Of a DNA stretch of 64,000 bases, positions 18,109-27,444 are shown piece after piece. The stretch spans positions 1 to 64,000 of the forward strand of contig NZ_UWFA01000380.1 in the NCBI RefSeq assembly GCF_900601905.1, read 5' to 3'. This DNA is from Pseudomonas viridiflava (lineage in GTDB: Bacteria > Pseudomonadota > Gammaproteobacteria > Pseudomonadales > Pseudomonadaceae). Every line of letters starts with the position of its first letter. The stretch's first letter is position 1. A program made the translations under genes and the position numbers. Below the pieces are notes generated by a model, which searched no databases, had not been told where the DNA came from, and saw only the letters and a program-made list of their open reading frames with translations.

Positions 18109-18612
18109 ATGGCGAAGAGCGAAGAAGTTAAAGACCCCGCCTCAAAAGGGAAACTCAAGATCATCATTGTGGTGGTCGTGGCTTTATTGCTCGCCATCGG
18201 GTTGTCGGTCGGTGCCACCTGGTTCTTCATGCACAGCGCTACGCCCAAAGTCGACCCGGCGGTCGCCGCTGCGGCAGATCCGAACGTCAAGCACGCGGCC
18301 ATTTTCGAGCCTCTGACCCCGGCGTTCGTGGTCAACTTCAACGCCGGCGGTCGCCAGCGCTACATGCAGGTCAGCATTACCATGCTCGCGCGCAATCAGG
18401 CGGACATGGAAGCGCTCAAAGCCCACATGCCGGTGATTCGCAATAACCTGGTCATGCTGTTCGCCGGTATCCCTTTCGAGACACTGACCACGCCTATTGG
18501 CCAGGAAATGCTGCGCCAGAAGGCCACCGCCAGCGTTCAGGAAGTGGCCCAGAAAGAACTTGGCAAGACTGTGATCGAGCAGCTGCTTTTTACTAACTTC
18601 GTACTGCAGTAG
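18109..18612 (+). CDS. fliL: Flagellar basal body protein FliL
   Basis: Inner membrane protein forming a ring around the stator and raising motor torque. 167 aa: short cytoplasmic N-terminus, one transmembrane segment (about residues 16-40), then a periplasmic stomatin-like FliL domain (about 65-167). Starts the large operon behind a sigma-54 promoter. fliM begins nine bases after it ends. Confidence 0.94.
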   Translation: MAKSEEVKDPASKGKLKIIIVVVVALLLAIGLSVGATWFFMHSATPKVDPAVAAAADPNVKHAAIFEPLTPAFVVNFNAGGRQRYMQVSITMLARNQADMEALKAHMPVIRNNLVMLFAGIPFETLTTPIGQEMLRQKATASVQEVAQKELGKTVIEQLLFTNFVLQ

Positions 18613-18621
18613 GACCACGAC

Positions 18622-19590
18622 ATGGCCGTGCAAGACCTGCTGTCCCAGGATGAAATCGACGCGCTGTTGCACGGCGTGGACGACGGCTTGGTGCCGACCG
18701 ATGGTCCGGCCGAGCCGGGTACCATCAAAAGTTACGACCTGACCAGTCAGGACCGGATCGTCCGTGGCCGGATGCCGACCCTGGAAATGATCAACGAGCG
18801 TTTTGCCCGTTACACCCGTATCAGCATGTTCAACCTGCTGCGCCGGTCTGCGGATGTCGCGGTAGGTGGCGTTCAGGTCATGAAGTTCGGTGAGTACGTG
18901 CACTCGCTGTACGTGCCCACCAGCCTCAACCTGGTCAAGCTCAAGCCTCTGCGCGGCACTGCGCTGTTCATCCTCGACGCCAAACTGGTGTTCAAGCTGG
19001 TGGATAACTTCTTTGGCGGTGACGGTCGTCACGCCAAGATCGAAGGACGCGAATTCACCCCCACCGAATTGCGGGTGGTGCGCATTGTGCTGGATCAGGC
19101 CTTTATCGATTTGAAGGAAGCCTGGCAGGCGATCATGGAAGTCAACTTCGAGTACATCAACTCGGAAGTGAACCCGGCGATGGCCAACATCGTCGGGCCG
19201 AGCGAGGCAGTGGTGGTGTCTACGTTCCATATCGAGCTGGACGGTGGTGGCGGCGATCTGCACGTCACCATGCCTTATTCGATGATCGAGCCGATCCGGG
19301 AAATGCTCGACGCGGGCTTCCAGTCCGATCTGGACGACCAGGACGAACGCTGGGTCAACGCCCTCAAACAAGACGTGCTGGATGTGTCGGTGCCGATCAG
19401 CACCGTGGTTGCCCGACGCGAACTGCCGTTGCGCGACATCCTGCACATGCAGCCGGGTGACATCATTCCGGTGGAACTGGATGAAACACTGGTGATGCGT
19501 GCCAATGGCGTGCCGTCATTCAAGGTCAAGCTGGGTTCGCACCAGGGCCACCTGGCGTTGCAAGTGATCGAACCGATCGAGCGGCGTTGA
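18622..19590 (+). CDS. fliM: Flagellar motor switch protein FliM
   Basis: C-ring protein that receives phosphorylated CheY and changes the direction of rotation. 322 aa. The N-terminal CheY-binding peptide is clear: SQDEIDALLHG at residues 8-18. A CheC-like middle domain (about 45-230) and a SpoA C-terminal domain (about 250-320) follow. The N-terminal peptide has close relatives in FliN, CheZ and four times in CheA in this window. fliN follows after about 60 bases. Confidence 0.97.
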   Translation: MAVQDLLSQDEIDALLHGVDDGLVPTDGPAEPGTIKSYDLTSQDRIVRGRMPTLEMINERFARYTRISMFNLLRRSADVAVGGVQVMKFGEYVHSLYVPTSLNLVKLKPLRGTALFILDAKLVFKLVDNFFGGDGRHAKIEGREFTPTELRVVRIVLDQAFIDLKEAWQAIMEVNFEYINSEVNPAMANIVGPSEAVVVSTFHIELDGGGGDLHVTMPYSMIEPIREMLDAGFQSDLDDQDERWVNALKQDVLDVSVPISTVVARRELPLRDILHMQPGDIIPVELDETLVMRANGVPSFKVKLGSHQGHLALQVIEPIERR

Positions 19591-19649
19591 GCTTTATCAA
19601 CGCCGACATTTTGTTGTGTAACTGAATCAATGTGCACCGAGGACAACCG

Positions 19650-20117
19650 ATGGCTGATGAAAACGATATGACGTCCGCTGATGATCAGGCGCTGGCCGAT
19701 GAATGGGCGGCGGCACTGGGTGAGTCCGGTGATGGCAATCAGGACGACATCGACGCACTGCTCGCTGCGGACGCCGGTAACTCGGCAACCTCCAGCCGGC
19801 TGGCGATGGAAGAGTTTGGCAGCATGCCAAAAAGCAACGGTCCGGTGAGCCTGGAAGGCCCCAACCTTGACGTGATTCTCGACATCCCGGTGTCGATTTC
19901 CATGGAAGTGGGCAGCACCGACATCAACATTCGCAACCTGTTGCAGCTCAACCAGGGTTCGGTCATCGAACTGGATCGCCTGGCCGGTGAGCCGTTGGAC
20001 GTGCTGGTCAACGGCACCCTGATTGCCCACGGCGAGGTGGTGGTGGTCAACGAGAAGTTCGGCATCCGCCTGACTGACGTGATCAGCCCGAGCGAACGTA
20101 TCAAGAAGCTGCGCTAG
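19650..20117 (+). CDS. fliN: Flagellar motor switch protein FliN
   Basis: Bottom of the C ring; docks the FliH-FliI complex and helps in switching. 155 aa. The C-terminal SpoA domain is at about 75-155. The N-terminal extension carries DDQALADEWAAALGE and, at residues 30-40, NQDDIDALLAA, which looks like the CheY-binding peptide of FliM. A GTG at 19632 is in frame, but GAGGA (19639-19643) precedes ATG 19650 at good spacing, so 19650 is chosen. Its stop overlaps the fliO start. Confidence 0.95.
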   Translation: MADENDMTSADDQALADEWAAALGESGDGNQDDIDALLAADAGNSATSSRLAMEEFGSMPKSNGPVSLEGPNLDVILDIPVSISMEVGSTDINIRNLLQLNQGSVIELDRLAGEPLDVLVNGTLIAHGEVVVVNEKFGIRLTDVISPSERIKKLR

Positions 20118-20569
20118 TGAAAAGGCTCAAATCCGTCGCGGTCCTGCTCGCCATGCCGTTGTACGCGCTGGCGGCCGAACCCGCCGTGCAGGCTGTGGCG
20201 CCGCAAGCCAATGTGTCGCTGGGCAGCGGCCTGGGCGGGCAATTGACGCAGTTGCTGTTTGGTCTGTTGCTGGTCGTGGGGCTGATCTTTGCCCTGGCCT
20301 GGCTGATGCGCCGCGTGCAGAGTGGCGTGCCGGGCAATGCGCAGGTCATCGAGCTGGTCGGTTCGCGTGCCATAGGCCCGCGGGATCGGCTGGTGCTGGT
20401 GCAAGTGGGTAACGAGCAGATTCTGCTGGGCGTGACGCCGGGCCGGATCACGCCTTTGCACGTGCTCAAGGAGCCCGTGCAGGCGCCGGAACGGCAGCCG
20501 GTGAATTCCGAGTTTGCACAGCGGTTGATGGACTTGATGGGCAACAAGGCTCAGAAGGATAAGAAGTAA
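20117..20569 (+). CDS. fliO: Flagellar biosynthesis protein FliO
   Basis: Membrane helper needed for assembly of the FliP ring of the export gate. 150 aa: a signal-like hydrophobic N-terminus (residues 6-18), a transmembrane segment (about 45-65, [18 protein letters not shown]) and a cytoplasmic domain with the motif [21 protein letters not shown]. It starts at GTG 20117, overlapping the fliN stop by one base, and abuts fliP. Confidence 0.93.
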   Translation: MKRLKSVAVLLAMPLYALAAEPAVQAVAPQANVSLGSGLGGQLTQLLFGLLLVVGLIFALAWLMRRVQSGVPGNAQVIELVGSRAIGPRDRLVLVQVGNEQILLGVTPGRITPLHVLKEPVQAPERQPVNSEFAQRLMDLMGNKAQKDKK

Positions 20570-21315
20570 TGCTGCGCATTCTGTTGACGCTTTTGTTGGT
20601 GCTCGCGGCGCCTGTGGCGTTCGCTGCCGACCCGTTGTCCATCCCGGCCATCACCTTGTCCAACGGGGCCAACGGTCAGCAGGAGTATTCGGTCAGTCTG
20701 CAGATCCTGCTGATCATGACGGCGCTGAGCTTCATTCCAGCGTTCGTCATGCTGATGACCAGTTTTACCCGGATCATCATCGTTTTTTCCATCCTGCGTC
20801 AGGCCCTTGGCTTGCAGCAGACGCCGTCGAACCAGATCCTGACCGGCATGGCCCTGTTTCTGACCATGTTCATCATGGCCCCGGTCTTCGACCGGGTTAA
20901 TCAGGATGCCCTGCAGCCTTATCTTGCCGAAACCCTGACTGCTCAGGATGCGGTGGCCAAGGCCCAGGTACCGATCAAGGATTTCATGCTGGCGCAGACC
21001 CGCACCAGCGACCTTGAGCTGTTCATGCGCCTGTCCAAGCGTACCGACATCGCCTCGCCGGACCAGGCGCCACTGAACATCCTGGTCCCGGCGTTCGTGA
21101 TTTCCGAGCTAAAGACCGCGTTTCAGATCGGCTTCATGATCTTTATCCCGTTTCTGATCATCGACCTTGTGGTGGCTAGCGTACTGATGGCGATGGGTAT
21201 GATGATGCTCTCGCCACTGATCATTTCGTTGCCGTTCAAAATCATGTTGTTCGTACTGGTGGATGGCTGGGCGTTGATCGTCGGCACTCTGGCCAGCAGT
21301 TTCGGTGGCGTATGA
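20569..21315 (+). CDS. fliP: Flagellar export gate protein FliP
   Basis: Core of the export channel together with FliQ and FliR. 248 aa with a cleavable signal peptide (residues 1-19, ending VAFAA) and four hydrophobic segments. Family motifs include [20 protein letters not shown] in parts and the C-terminal [14 protein letters not shown]. Located between fliO and fliQ, overlapping the fliO stop by one base. Confidence 0.96.
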   Translation: MLRILLTLLLVLAAPVAFAADPLSIPAITLSNGANGQQEYSVSLQILLIMTALSFIPAFVMLMTSFTRIIIVFSILRQALGLQQTPSNQILTGMALFLTMFIMAPVFDRVNQDALQPYLAETLTAQDAVAKAQVPIKDFMLAQTRTSDLELFMRLSKRTDIASPDQAPLNILVPAFVISELKTAFQIGFMIFIPFLIIDLVVASVLMAMGMMMLSPLIISLPFKIMLFVLVDGWALIVGTLASSFGGV

Positions 21316-21340
21316 CGCCTCTTGATCGGGAGTCCGTGCA

Positions 21341-21610
21341 ATGACACCGGAAGTAGCGGTCGATCTGTTTCGTGAAGCGTTGTGGCTGACCACTGTGCTG
21401 GTGGCGATTCTGGTCGTGCCCAGCCTGATCTGTGGTCTGCTGGTCGCGATGTTTCAGGCCGCGACGCAGATCAACGAACAGACCCTGAGCTTTCTGCCAC
21501 GTCTGATCGTGATGCTCATTACGCTGATCGCCGCTGGCCCCTGGTTGCTCAAGGTGTTCATGGAATACATCCTGAACCTGTACAGCAGCATTCCAACAGT
21601 GATCGGCTGA
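21341..21610 (+). CDS. fliQ: Flagellar export gate protein FliQ
   Basis: Small export gate subunit. 89 aa with two transmembrane helices (about 16-38 and 52-72). The FliQ signature AATQINEQTLSFLPRL is present near residues 42-57. Placed between fliP and fliR as in all FliPQR operons; fliR starts five bases later. Confidence 0.96.
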   Translation: MTPEVAVDLFREALWLTTVLVAILVVPSLICGLLVAMFQAATQINEQTLSFLPRLIVMLITLIAAGPWLLKVFMEYILNLYSSIPTVIG

Positions 21611-21614
21611 CCCC

Positions 21615-22400
21615 ATGGAACCGGTCCTGGCCCTCACCGACGGGCAGATCGGCACCTGGGTCGCAAGCTTCATGCTGCCCATGTTTCGCATCACGGCCAT
21701 GCTGATGACCATGCCCGTTTTCGGGACCACGCTGGTGCCGGGCCGTGTGCGGCTGTACTTTGCGCTGGCAATAACGGTCGTCGTTGCCCCGGTCCTGCCG
21801 CCCTTGCCGCAAGTCAATGCACTGGACCTGTCTGCCGTGCTGCTGATTGGTGAGCAGATCATCATTGGTGCGGGGATGGGGTTGTTTCTTCAGTTGTTCT
21901 TCCAGGTTTTTGTGATTGCCGGGCAGATTTTGTCGATCCAGATGGGTATGGGCTTCGCCTCAATGGTTGACCCTACCAACGGTGTGTCATCGGCGGTCAT
22001 CGGGCAGTTCTTCACCATGCTGGTCACACTGGTTTTCCTGGGCATGAACGGCCATCTGGTGGTGATTGACACCCTTGTGGAGAGCTTTACTACCATGCCC
22101 GTGGGCAGCGGTTTGCTGGTCTCCAATTTCTGGGAGCTGGCTACCAGACTGGGCTGGGTAATGGGCTCGGGCCTGAGGATTGTCTTGCCCGCCATTACCG
22201 CCTTGCTGGTCATCAACATCGCGTTTGGCATCATGACCCGTGCCGCGCCGCAATTGAACATCTTCTCGATCGGTTTCCCGCTAACCCTGGTGTTGGGCAT
22301 GGGTATTTTGTGGCTGACCCTGGCCGACATCCTCAATCAGTATCAGCCATTGGCGGTGGAGGCGTTCCAAAGCTTGCGCGATATGGTGAGGGCCCGCTGA
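21615..22400 (+). CDS. fliR: Flagellar export gate protein FliR
   Basis: Export gate subunit completing the FliP5Q4R1 complex. 261 aa, strongly hydrophobic, with about six membrane-type helices and the motif IGAGMGLFLQLFFQVFVIAGQ (split) near residues 76-100. One base separates it from flhB, its direct partner in the gate. Confidence 0.96.
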   Translation: MEPVLALTDGQIGTWVASFMLPMFRITAMLMTMPVFGTTLVPGRVRLYFALAITVVVAPVLPPLPQVNALDLSAVLLIGEQIIIGAGMGLFLQLFFQVFVIAGQILSIQMGMGFASMVDPTNGVSSAVIGQFFTMLVTLVFLGMNGHLVVIDTLVESFTTMPVGSGLLVSNFWELATRLGWVMGSGLRIVLPAITALLVINIAFGIMTRAAPQLNIFSIGFPLTLVLGMGILWLTLADILNQYQPLAVEAFQSLRDMVRAR

Positions 22401-22401
22401 G

Positions 22402-23538
22402 ATGGCTGAAGACGAAAATGGAGCGGAAAAAAGTGAAGAGCCCACGGAAAAAAAGCGCAGTAGTGCGCGTGAAGAGGGGCAGATTGCCCGATCCAAGGAG
22501 CTAAACACCTTGGTGGTCACCCTGGCTGGCGCCATCGGCCTGATTATCGAGGGTCCGAACATTGCTCGGATGATGTCTTATCTGATGACTTCAAACTTTG
22601 CGATTAGCCGTGAAGTCTTGATGGATCAGAGCTACATGGCGAAGATGCTGCTATCAAGCGGTAAGTACGCGCTGGTGGTCATGCTGCCGTATTTTCTGGT
22701 GATGTTGGCGGCCGCCATAATTGGACCGATTTCACTGGGTGGCTGGCTGTTCGCGGCCAAGTCGCTGGTACCCAAGTTAAGTCGCATGAACCCGGCCTCG
22801 GGCCTCAAACGGATGTTTTCGCCTACCGCGCTGATTGAGCTGGTTAAGTCTTTTGCAAAATTTCTGATCATATTGGTTGTCGCAATAATCGTCCTGATCA
22901 AGGAGCGCAATGATCTGGTGTCCATCGCGCATGAACCGTTGGAGCAAGCCATCATCCACTGCTTGCAGGTTGTGGGGTGGAGTACGGTGTGGATGGCCTG
23001 TGGTCTGATGATCATTGCCGCGGTGGACGTTCCCTGGCAGCTATACGAGTCGCACAAAAAACTGCTGATGACCAAGCAGGAAATTCGCGACGAGCACAAA
23101 AACGCTGACGGCAATCCTCAGGTCAAGCAGCGCATTCGCCAATTGCAGTTCGATATGAGGCAGCGGCGAATGATGGAGTCGGTGCCTGAGGCGGATGTAA
23201 TCATAACTAACCCGACTCACTTCGCAGTGGCGCTTAAATACGACCCGGAGAAGGGTGGCGCACCGATGTTGGTGGCCAAAGGGGTAGACTTTATTGCGTT
23301 GAAGATCCGCGAGATCGGTGCGCACCACGAGATACTTATCCTGGAGTCTCCCGGGTTGGCGCGGTCAATTTATTACAGCACTGACCTTGACCAGGAAATT
23401 CCGGCGGGATTGTACCTGGCGGTGGCTCAGGTGCTGGCATACGTTTATCAGATCCGGCAGTACCATGCGGGCGGTGGCAAGCGGCCTGATCCATTGGGGG
23501 ATATTACTGTTCCGCCGGATTTGCGCAGGGATGAGTAG
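22402..23538 (+). CDS. flhB: Flagellar export switch protein FlhB
   Basis: Controls the switch from rod/hook to filament substrates; cleaves itself and then contacts FliK. 378 aa: four transmembrane helices in the first 210 residues, a linker, and a cytoplasmic domain with the autocleavage motif NPTH at about 270-273. It ends in a short charged tail. Last gene of the fliL operon. A separate protein resembling only its C-terminal domain is encoded at 39478. Confidence 0.96.
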   Translation: MAEDENGAEKSEEPTEKKRSSAREEGQIARSKELNTLVVTLAGAIGLIIEGPNIARMMSYLMTSNFAISREVLMDQSYMAKMLLSSGKYALVVMLPYFLVMLAAAIIGPISLGGWLFAAKSLVPKLSRMNPASGLKRMFSPTALIELVKSFAKFLIILVVAIIVLIKERNDLVSIAHEPLEQAIIHCLQVVGWSTVWMACGLMIIAAVDVPWQLYESHKKLLMTKQEIRDEHKNADGNPQVKQRIRQLQFDMRQRRMMESVPEADVIITNPTHFAVALKYDPEKGGAPMLVAKGVDFIALKIREIGAHHEILILESPGLARSIYYSTDLDQEIPAGLYLAVAQVLAYVYQIRQYHAGGGKRPDPLGDITVPPDLRRDE

Positions 23539-23567
23539 GTTGGGCTGTTGTTTGTTGTTTTGCGCGT

Positions 23568-23706
23568 ATATCCATTTCCGTGGTGATGGCCACTAATGGT
23601 TGCGCTCTTACAGCGCCTCACTATTGACTGGGTCGGCATTCCGGCTTCAAAAGTGAGGCGCCGCAAGGGCGCAACCCATAGCAGCCGTAACAGCAAAAAT
23701 GGATAT
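23568..23706. repeat. Short MITE-like inverted-repeat element
   Basis: Ends are ATATCCATTT (23568-23577) and its exact reverse complement (23697-23706). Inner arms 23602-23622 and 23652-23672 also pair, with four mismatches over 21 bases. The whole 139 bases can fold back. The same end sequence and inner arm type bound the larger element at 38535-39444. Noncoding. Confidence 0.7.
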
Positions 23707-23781
23707 GTACACACAAAGCGCGTCACCTACCGATCCCGTCCTACAGAATAAACCCCACATTTCCCCCACCATTTCCACAAT

Positions 23782-23797
23782 TGGAAAGCTTCTTGCA
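23782..23797 (+). promoter_or_regulatory. Sigma-54 promoter of flhA-flhF-fleN-fliA
   Basis: TGGAAAG (23782-23788), CTTC, TTGCA (23793-23797): the -24/-12 spacing is exact. It is 62 bases before flhA. Confidence 0.8.
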
Positions 23798-23859
23798 ATA
23801 GGCCTGATCAGGTCGCCTTCGGCGTCAAAGTTTTGATTTAGCGCGCAGGTAAATAATCG

Positions 23860-25989
23860 GTGGATCGCTCTCAATTAGTCACCAACGCACGCAGCGGTCT
23901 GGCGGGTCTCGGCCGAGGTCAGCTAGGTGTTCCGTTGCTGCTGTTGATCATGATGGCAATGATGATGTTGCCCATCCCGCCGTTCCTGCTGGACGTGTTC
24001 TTCACGTTCAACATTGCCCTGTCCATTGTCGTACTGCTGGTCTGCGTCTACGCCCTGCGGCCGCTGGATTTCTCCGTATTCCCCACCATCCTGCTGGTCG
24101 CCACACTGCTGCGGCTGGCGTTGAACGTCGCGTCCACCCGAGTGGTCATGCTCCACGGCCAGGACGGCCACGCCGCTGCCGGTAAGGTCATCCAGGCCTT
24201 TGGTGAAGTGGTCATCGGCGGTAACTACGTCGTGGGTATCGTGGTGTTCGCGATCCTGATGATCATCAACTTCGTCGTAATCACCAAAGGCGCCGGGCGT
24301 ATCTCCGAGGTGAGCGCACGGTTCACCCTGGACGCCATGCCGGGCAAGCAAATGGCCATTGACGCCGACTTGAACGCCGGCCTGATTGATCAGCCTGAAG
24401 CCAAGCGTCGCCGTCTTGAGGTAGCGCAAGAGGCCGAGTTCTACGGTTCGATGGACGGTGCCAGCAAGTTCGTTCGCGGTGATGCCATCGCGGGTCTGTT
24501 GATTCTGTTCATCAACCTGATTGGCGGCATACTGGTCGGCATGTTGCAACACAACATGAGCTTTGCCGATGCGGGCAAGATTTACACCCTGCTGACCATC
24601 GGTGACGGTTTGGTGGCGCAATTGCCATCACTGCTGTTGTCCACCGCTGCAGCGATCATGGTGACCCGTGCTTCCGGTTCGGAAGAAATGGGCAAAATGA
24701 TCAACCGCCAAATGTTTACGTCCTGGAAAGCGCTGGGCGTATCGGGCGCGATCATGATCGTGATGGGTCTGGTGCCTGGCATGCCGCACTTTTCCTTCAT
24801 CAGCCTGGGCCTCGTGGCAGGCGGTATCGCTTACCTGCTGTGGAAGAAAGAGAACCAGACCAGAATCGTTGCGCTGGAGGAGGTCAAGCGTCAGCAAGAG
24901 TTGCTGCCATCGCCGACTCGCGTACAGGACTCCAAAGAGCTGGGCTGGGACGATGTCACGCCTATCGACATGATCGGCCTGGAAGTAGGCTACCGCCTGA
25001 TTCCTCTGGTGGATCGCAATCAGGGTGGGCAACTGCTGGCGCGGATCAAGGGCGTGCGCAAAAAGCTCTCCCAGGAGTTGGGCTTCCTCATGCCCACCGT
25101 GCATATCCGGGACAACCTCGACCTCGCGCCCAGTGCTTATCGCCTGACGTTGATGGGCGTGACCCTGGCCGAGGCCGAGATTTACCCGGACCGTGAATTG
25201 GCGATCAACCCAGGGCAGGTGTTCGGCACGCTTAACGGGATTACCGCCAAGGACCCGGCGTTTGGTCTGGAGGCCGTCTGGATCGAAATCAGCCAGCGCA
25301 GTCAGGCTCAGTCCCTGGGTTACACGGTCGTGGACGCCAGTACCGTGGTTGCAACGCACTTGAACCAGATTCTCTACAAACACTCGCATGAGTTGATTGG
25401 CCACGAAGAAGTCCAGCAATTGATGCAATTGCTGGCTAAAAGCTCGCCTAAACTGGCTGAAGAGCTGGTGCCGGGCATCCTGTCGTTGTCTGCGCTGTTG
25501 AAAGTGCTGCAGGCGTTGCTGGCCGAACAGGTGCCGGTACGGGACATTCGCAGCATTGCCGAGGCCATCGCCAATAACGCCATGCGGAGTCAAGATACCG
25601 CCGCGTTGGTAGCGGCCGTTCGGGTGGGTTTGAGCCGCGCAATCGTGCAAAGCATTGTAGGCATTGAGCCGGAGCTGCCAGTTATCACGCTGGAGCCAAG
25701 GTTGGAACAGATATTGCTCAATAGTTTGCAGAAGGCCGGTCAAGGTCAGGAAGAAGGCGTTCTCCTTGAGCCGAGCATGGCGGAAAAACTTCAGCGTTCG
25801 CTGATCGAAGCCGCCCAGCGTCAGGAAATGCAGGGCACGCCGGTGATTCTGCTGGTGGCAGGCCCGATCCGCGCGATGCTTTCGCGGTTTGGACGCCTGG
25901 CTGTACCGAATATGCATGTTCTGGCCTATCAGGAAATTCCTGATAACAAGCAAGTAACCATCGTAGCGACTGTCGGGCCTAACGGCTGA
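23860..25989 (+). CDS. flhA: Flagellar export protein FlhA
   Basis: Main export gate and proton channel; nonameric ring that docks chaperone-substrate complexes. 709 aa. Eight transmembrane helices in the first 330 residues, with the conserved FHIPEP-like segment (about 145-205, including AGRISEVSARFTLDAMPGKQ in parts), then a large cytoplasmic domain (about 350-709). It starts at GTG 23860. Intergenic space before it holds a sigma-54 promoter and a repeat element; flhF follows after 11 bases. Confidence 0.96.
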   Translation: MDRSQLVTNARSGLAGLGRGQLGVPLLLLIMMAMMMLPIPPFLLDVFFTFNIALSIVVLLVCVYALRPLDFSVFPTILLVATLLRLALNVASTRVVMLHGQDGHAAAGKVIQAFGEVVIGGNYVVGIVVFAILMIINFVVITKGAGRISEVSARFTLDAMPGKQMAIDADLNAGLIDQPEAKRRRLEVAQEAEFYGSMDGASKFVRGDAIAGLLILFINLIGGILVGMLQHNMSFADAGKIYTLLTIGDGLVAQLPSLLLSTAAAIMVTRASGSEEMGKMINRQMFTSWKALGVSGAIMIVMGLVPGMPHFSFISLGLVAGGIAYLLWKKENQTRIVALEEVKRQQELLPSPTRVQDSKELGWDDVTPIDMIGLEVGYRLIPLVDRNQGGQLLARIKGVRKKLSQELGFLMPTVHIRDNLDLAPSAYRLTLMGVTLAEAEIYPDRELAINPGQVFGTLNGITAKDPAFGLEAVWIEISQRSQAQSLGYTVVDASTVVATHLNQILYKHSHELIGHEEVQQLMQLLAKSSPKLAEELVPGILSLSALLKVLQALLAEQVPVRDIRSIAEAIANNAMRSQDTAALVAAVRVGLSRAIVQSIVGIEPELPVITLEPRLEQILLNSLQKAGQGQEEGVLLEPSMAEKLQRSLIEAAQRQEMQGTPVILLVAGPIRAMLSRFGRLAVPNMHVLAYQEIPDNKQVTIVATVGPNG

Positions 25990-26000
25990 GGTAGTGAGTC

Positions 26001-27329
26001 ATGCAAGTTAAGCGATTTTTCGCCGCCGATATGCGTCAAGCCATGAAGCTGGTTCGCGATGAGCTGGGCGCCGAGGCGGCCATCATCGGTAACCGGCGCA
26101 TTGCTGGTGGCGTTGAGCTGACTGCTGCGCTGGATTACAAGCTGTCGGCTCTGGCCCCGCGTGTCCCGAACATCGAGCTTGAAGACGAACTGCGCAAAAC
26201 CCAGTCGCGCATTGTTTCGGCCCAGGCTGAACTCAATAACCGTGGCGAAAGCGATGGCACGGTGAACCGCCAGCTGTTCGCCGGCCTGCCGCTGGACGCG
26301 ACCGACACCCACATCGAGCCCACCCTGGAAGAGCCGCCACGTCCGCTCGCTCAGGCCTATGCCCCGGCATCGGCCCCTGCGGCCAGCCAGCGCGGCTATG
26401 ACTCGATGCGCTCTGAATTGAATGGCCTGCGCGAACTGCTGGAAGTTCAGCTGGGCTCGCTGGCCTGGAGTCAGCTGCAAGGCAGCCGCCCGGCGCAAGC
26501 CAACCTCTGGCGTCGTCTGCAGCGTGTGGGTCTGTCCGGCCCGTTGTCGCGTGACTTGCTGGACATGATTCCGGATATCGAAGAACCCCGTCAGGCCTGG
26601 CGCATGCTGTTGGCGCATCTGGCCCGCATGATCTCCGTGCCTGACGTCGAGCCCCTTGAAGAGGGCGGCGTGATTGCCATGGTAGGCCCGGCCGGGATGG
26701 GTAAAACCACGACGCTGGCCAAACTGGCGGCGCGGTATGTGCTCAAGTACGGCGCGCAGAATATCGCCCTGGTGAGCATGGACAGCTTCCGCATTGGTGC
26801 GCAGGAACAACTCAAGACCCTGGGTCGCATTCTCAACGTCCCGGTGACTCATGTTGATCCTGGTCAGTCCCTGGCTCAGGCGCTGGACCCACTGTTGCGC
26901 AAGCGCGTGGTGCTGATCGATACCGCCGGCCTGCAGGCCAGCGATCCGGCGTTGCGCATGCAGCTTGAAAGCCTGGCAGGGCGCGGCATCAAGTCGCGCA
27001 ATTATCTGGTACTGGCCACGACCAGCCAGAAGCAGGTGCTGACGGCTGCCTATCACAGCTACAAACGTTGCGGCCTGGCCGGATGCATTCTGACCAAGCT
27101 GGATGAAACCGCCAGCCTGGGCGAAGTGCTCAGCCTGGCAATCAGTCACGAGCTTCCAGTGGCCTATCTCACTGATGGTCCACGCATTCCTGACGACCTT
27201 CACCTGCCACGCAGGCACCAACTGGTGACTCGCGCTGTCAATGTGCAGATGCAAGAAGAGCCTAGCGAGGAAGCGATGGCAGACATGTTCGCCGATCTTT
27301 ACCACAACCCCAGCAAGCGGGTGGGCTAA
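26001..27329 (+). CDS. flhF: Flagellar placement GTPase FlhF
   Basis: SRP-family GTPase that marks the pole and recruits early flagellar parts. 442 aa: basic N-terminal domain, Pro/Ala-rich linker (about 85-135), helical N domain, and NG GTPase domain with P-loop GPAGMGKTTT (229-238), DTAGL, and TKLDE for guanine specificity. Works against FleN (FlhG), encoded next, which limits flagellar number. Same operon as flhA and fleN. Confidence 0.96.
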   Translation: MQVKRFFAADMRQAMKLVRDELGAEAAIIGNRRIAGGVELTAALDYKLSALAPRVPNIELEDELRKTQSRIVSAQAELNNRGESDGTVNRQLFAGLPLDATDTHIEPTLEEPPRPLAQAYAPASAPAASQRGYDSMRSELNGLRELLEVQLGSLAWSQLQGSRPAQANLWRRLQRVGLSGPLSRDLLDMIPDIEEPRQAWRMLLAHLARMISVPDVEPLEEGGVIAMVGPAGMGKTTTLAKLAARYVLKYGAQNIALVSMDSFRIGAQEQLKTLGRILNVPVTHVDPGQSLAQALDPLLRKRVVLIDTAGLQASDPALRMQLESLAGRGIKSRNYLVLATTSQKQVLTAAYHSYKRCGLAGCILTKLDETASLGEVLSLAISHELPVAYLTDGPRIPDDLHLPRRHQLVTRAVNVQMQEEPSEEAMADMFADLYHNPSKRVG

Positions 27330-27444
27330 GTGAAGCTAACTCTTGGAATGTACCTGCATCGATGGTCTGCCAAGCATTGTTCCCCGGTGAACGTGCAGCC
27401 GCCAATGTGGCTTCGGTCTACGCAAGACAAGGTAATGAAATAAC

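Noticed and set aside
27330..27444. Sigma-54 promoter before fleN (TGGAATG...TGCA)
   Set aside because: GG to GC spacing is one base short, and the -12 element is incomplete.
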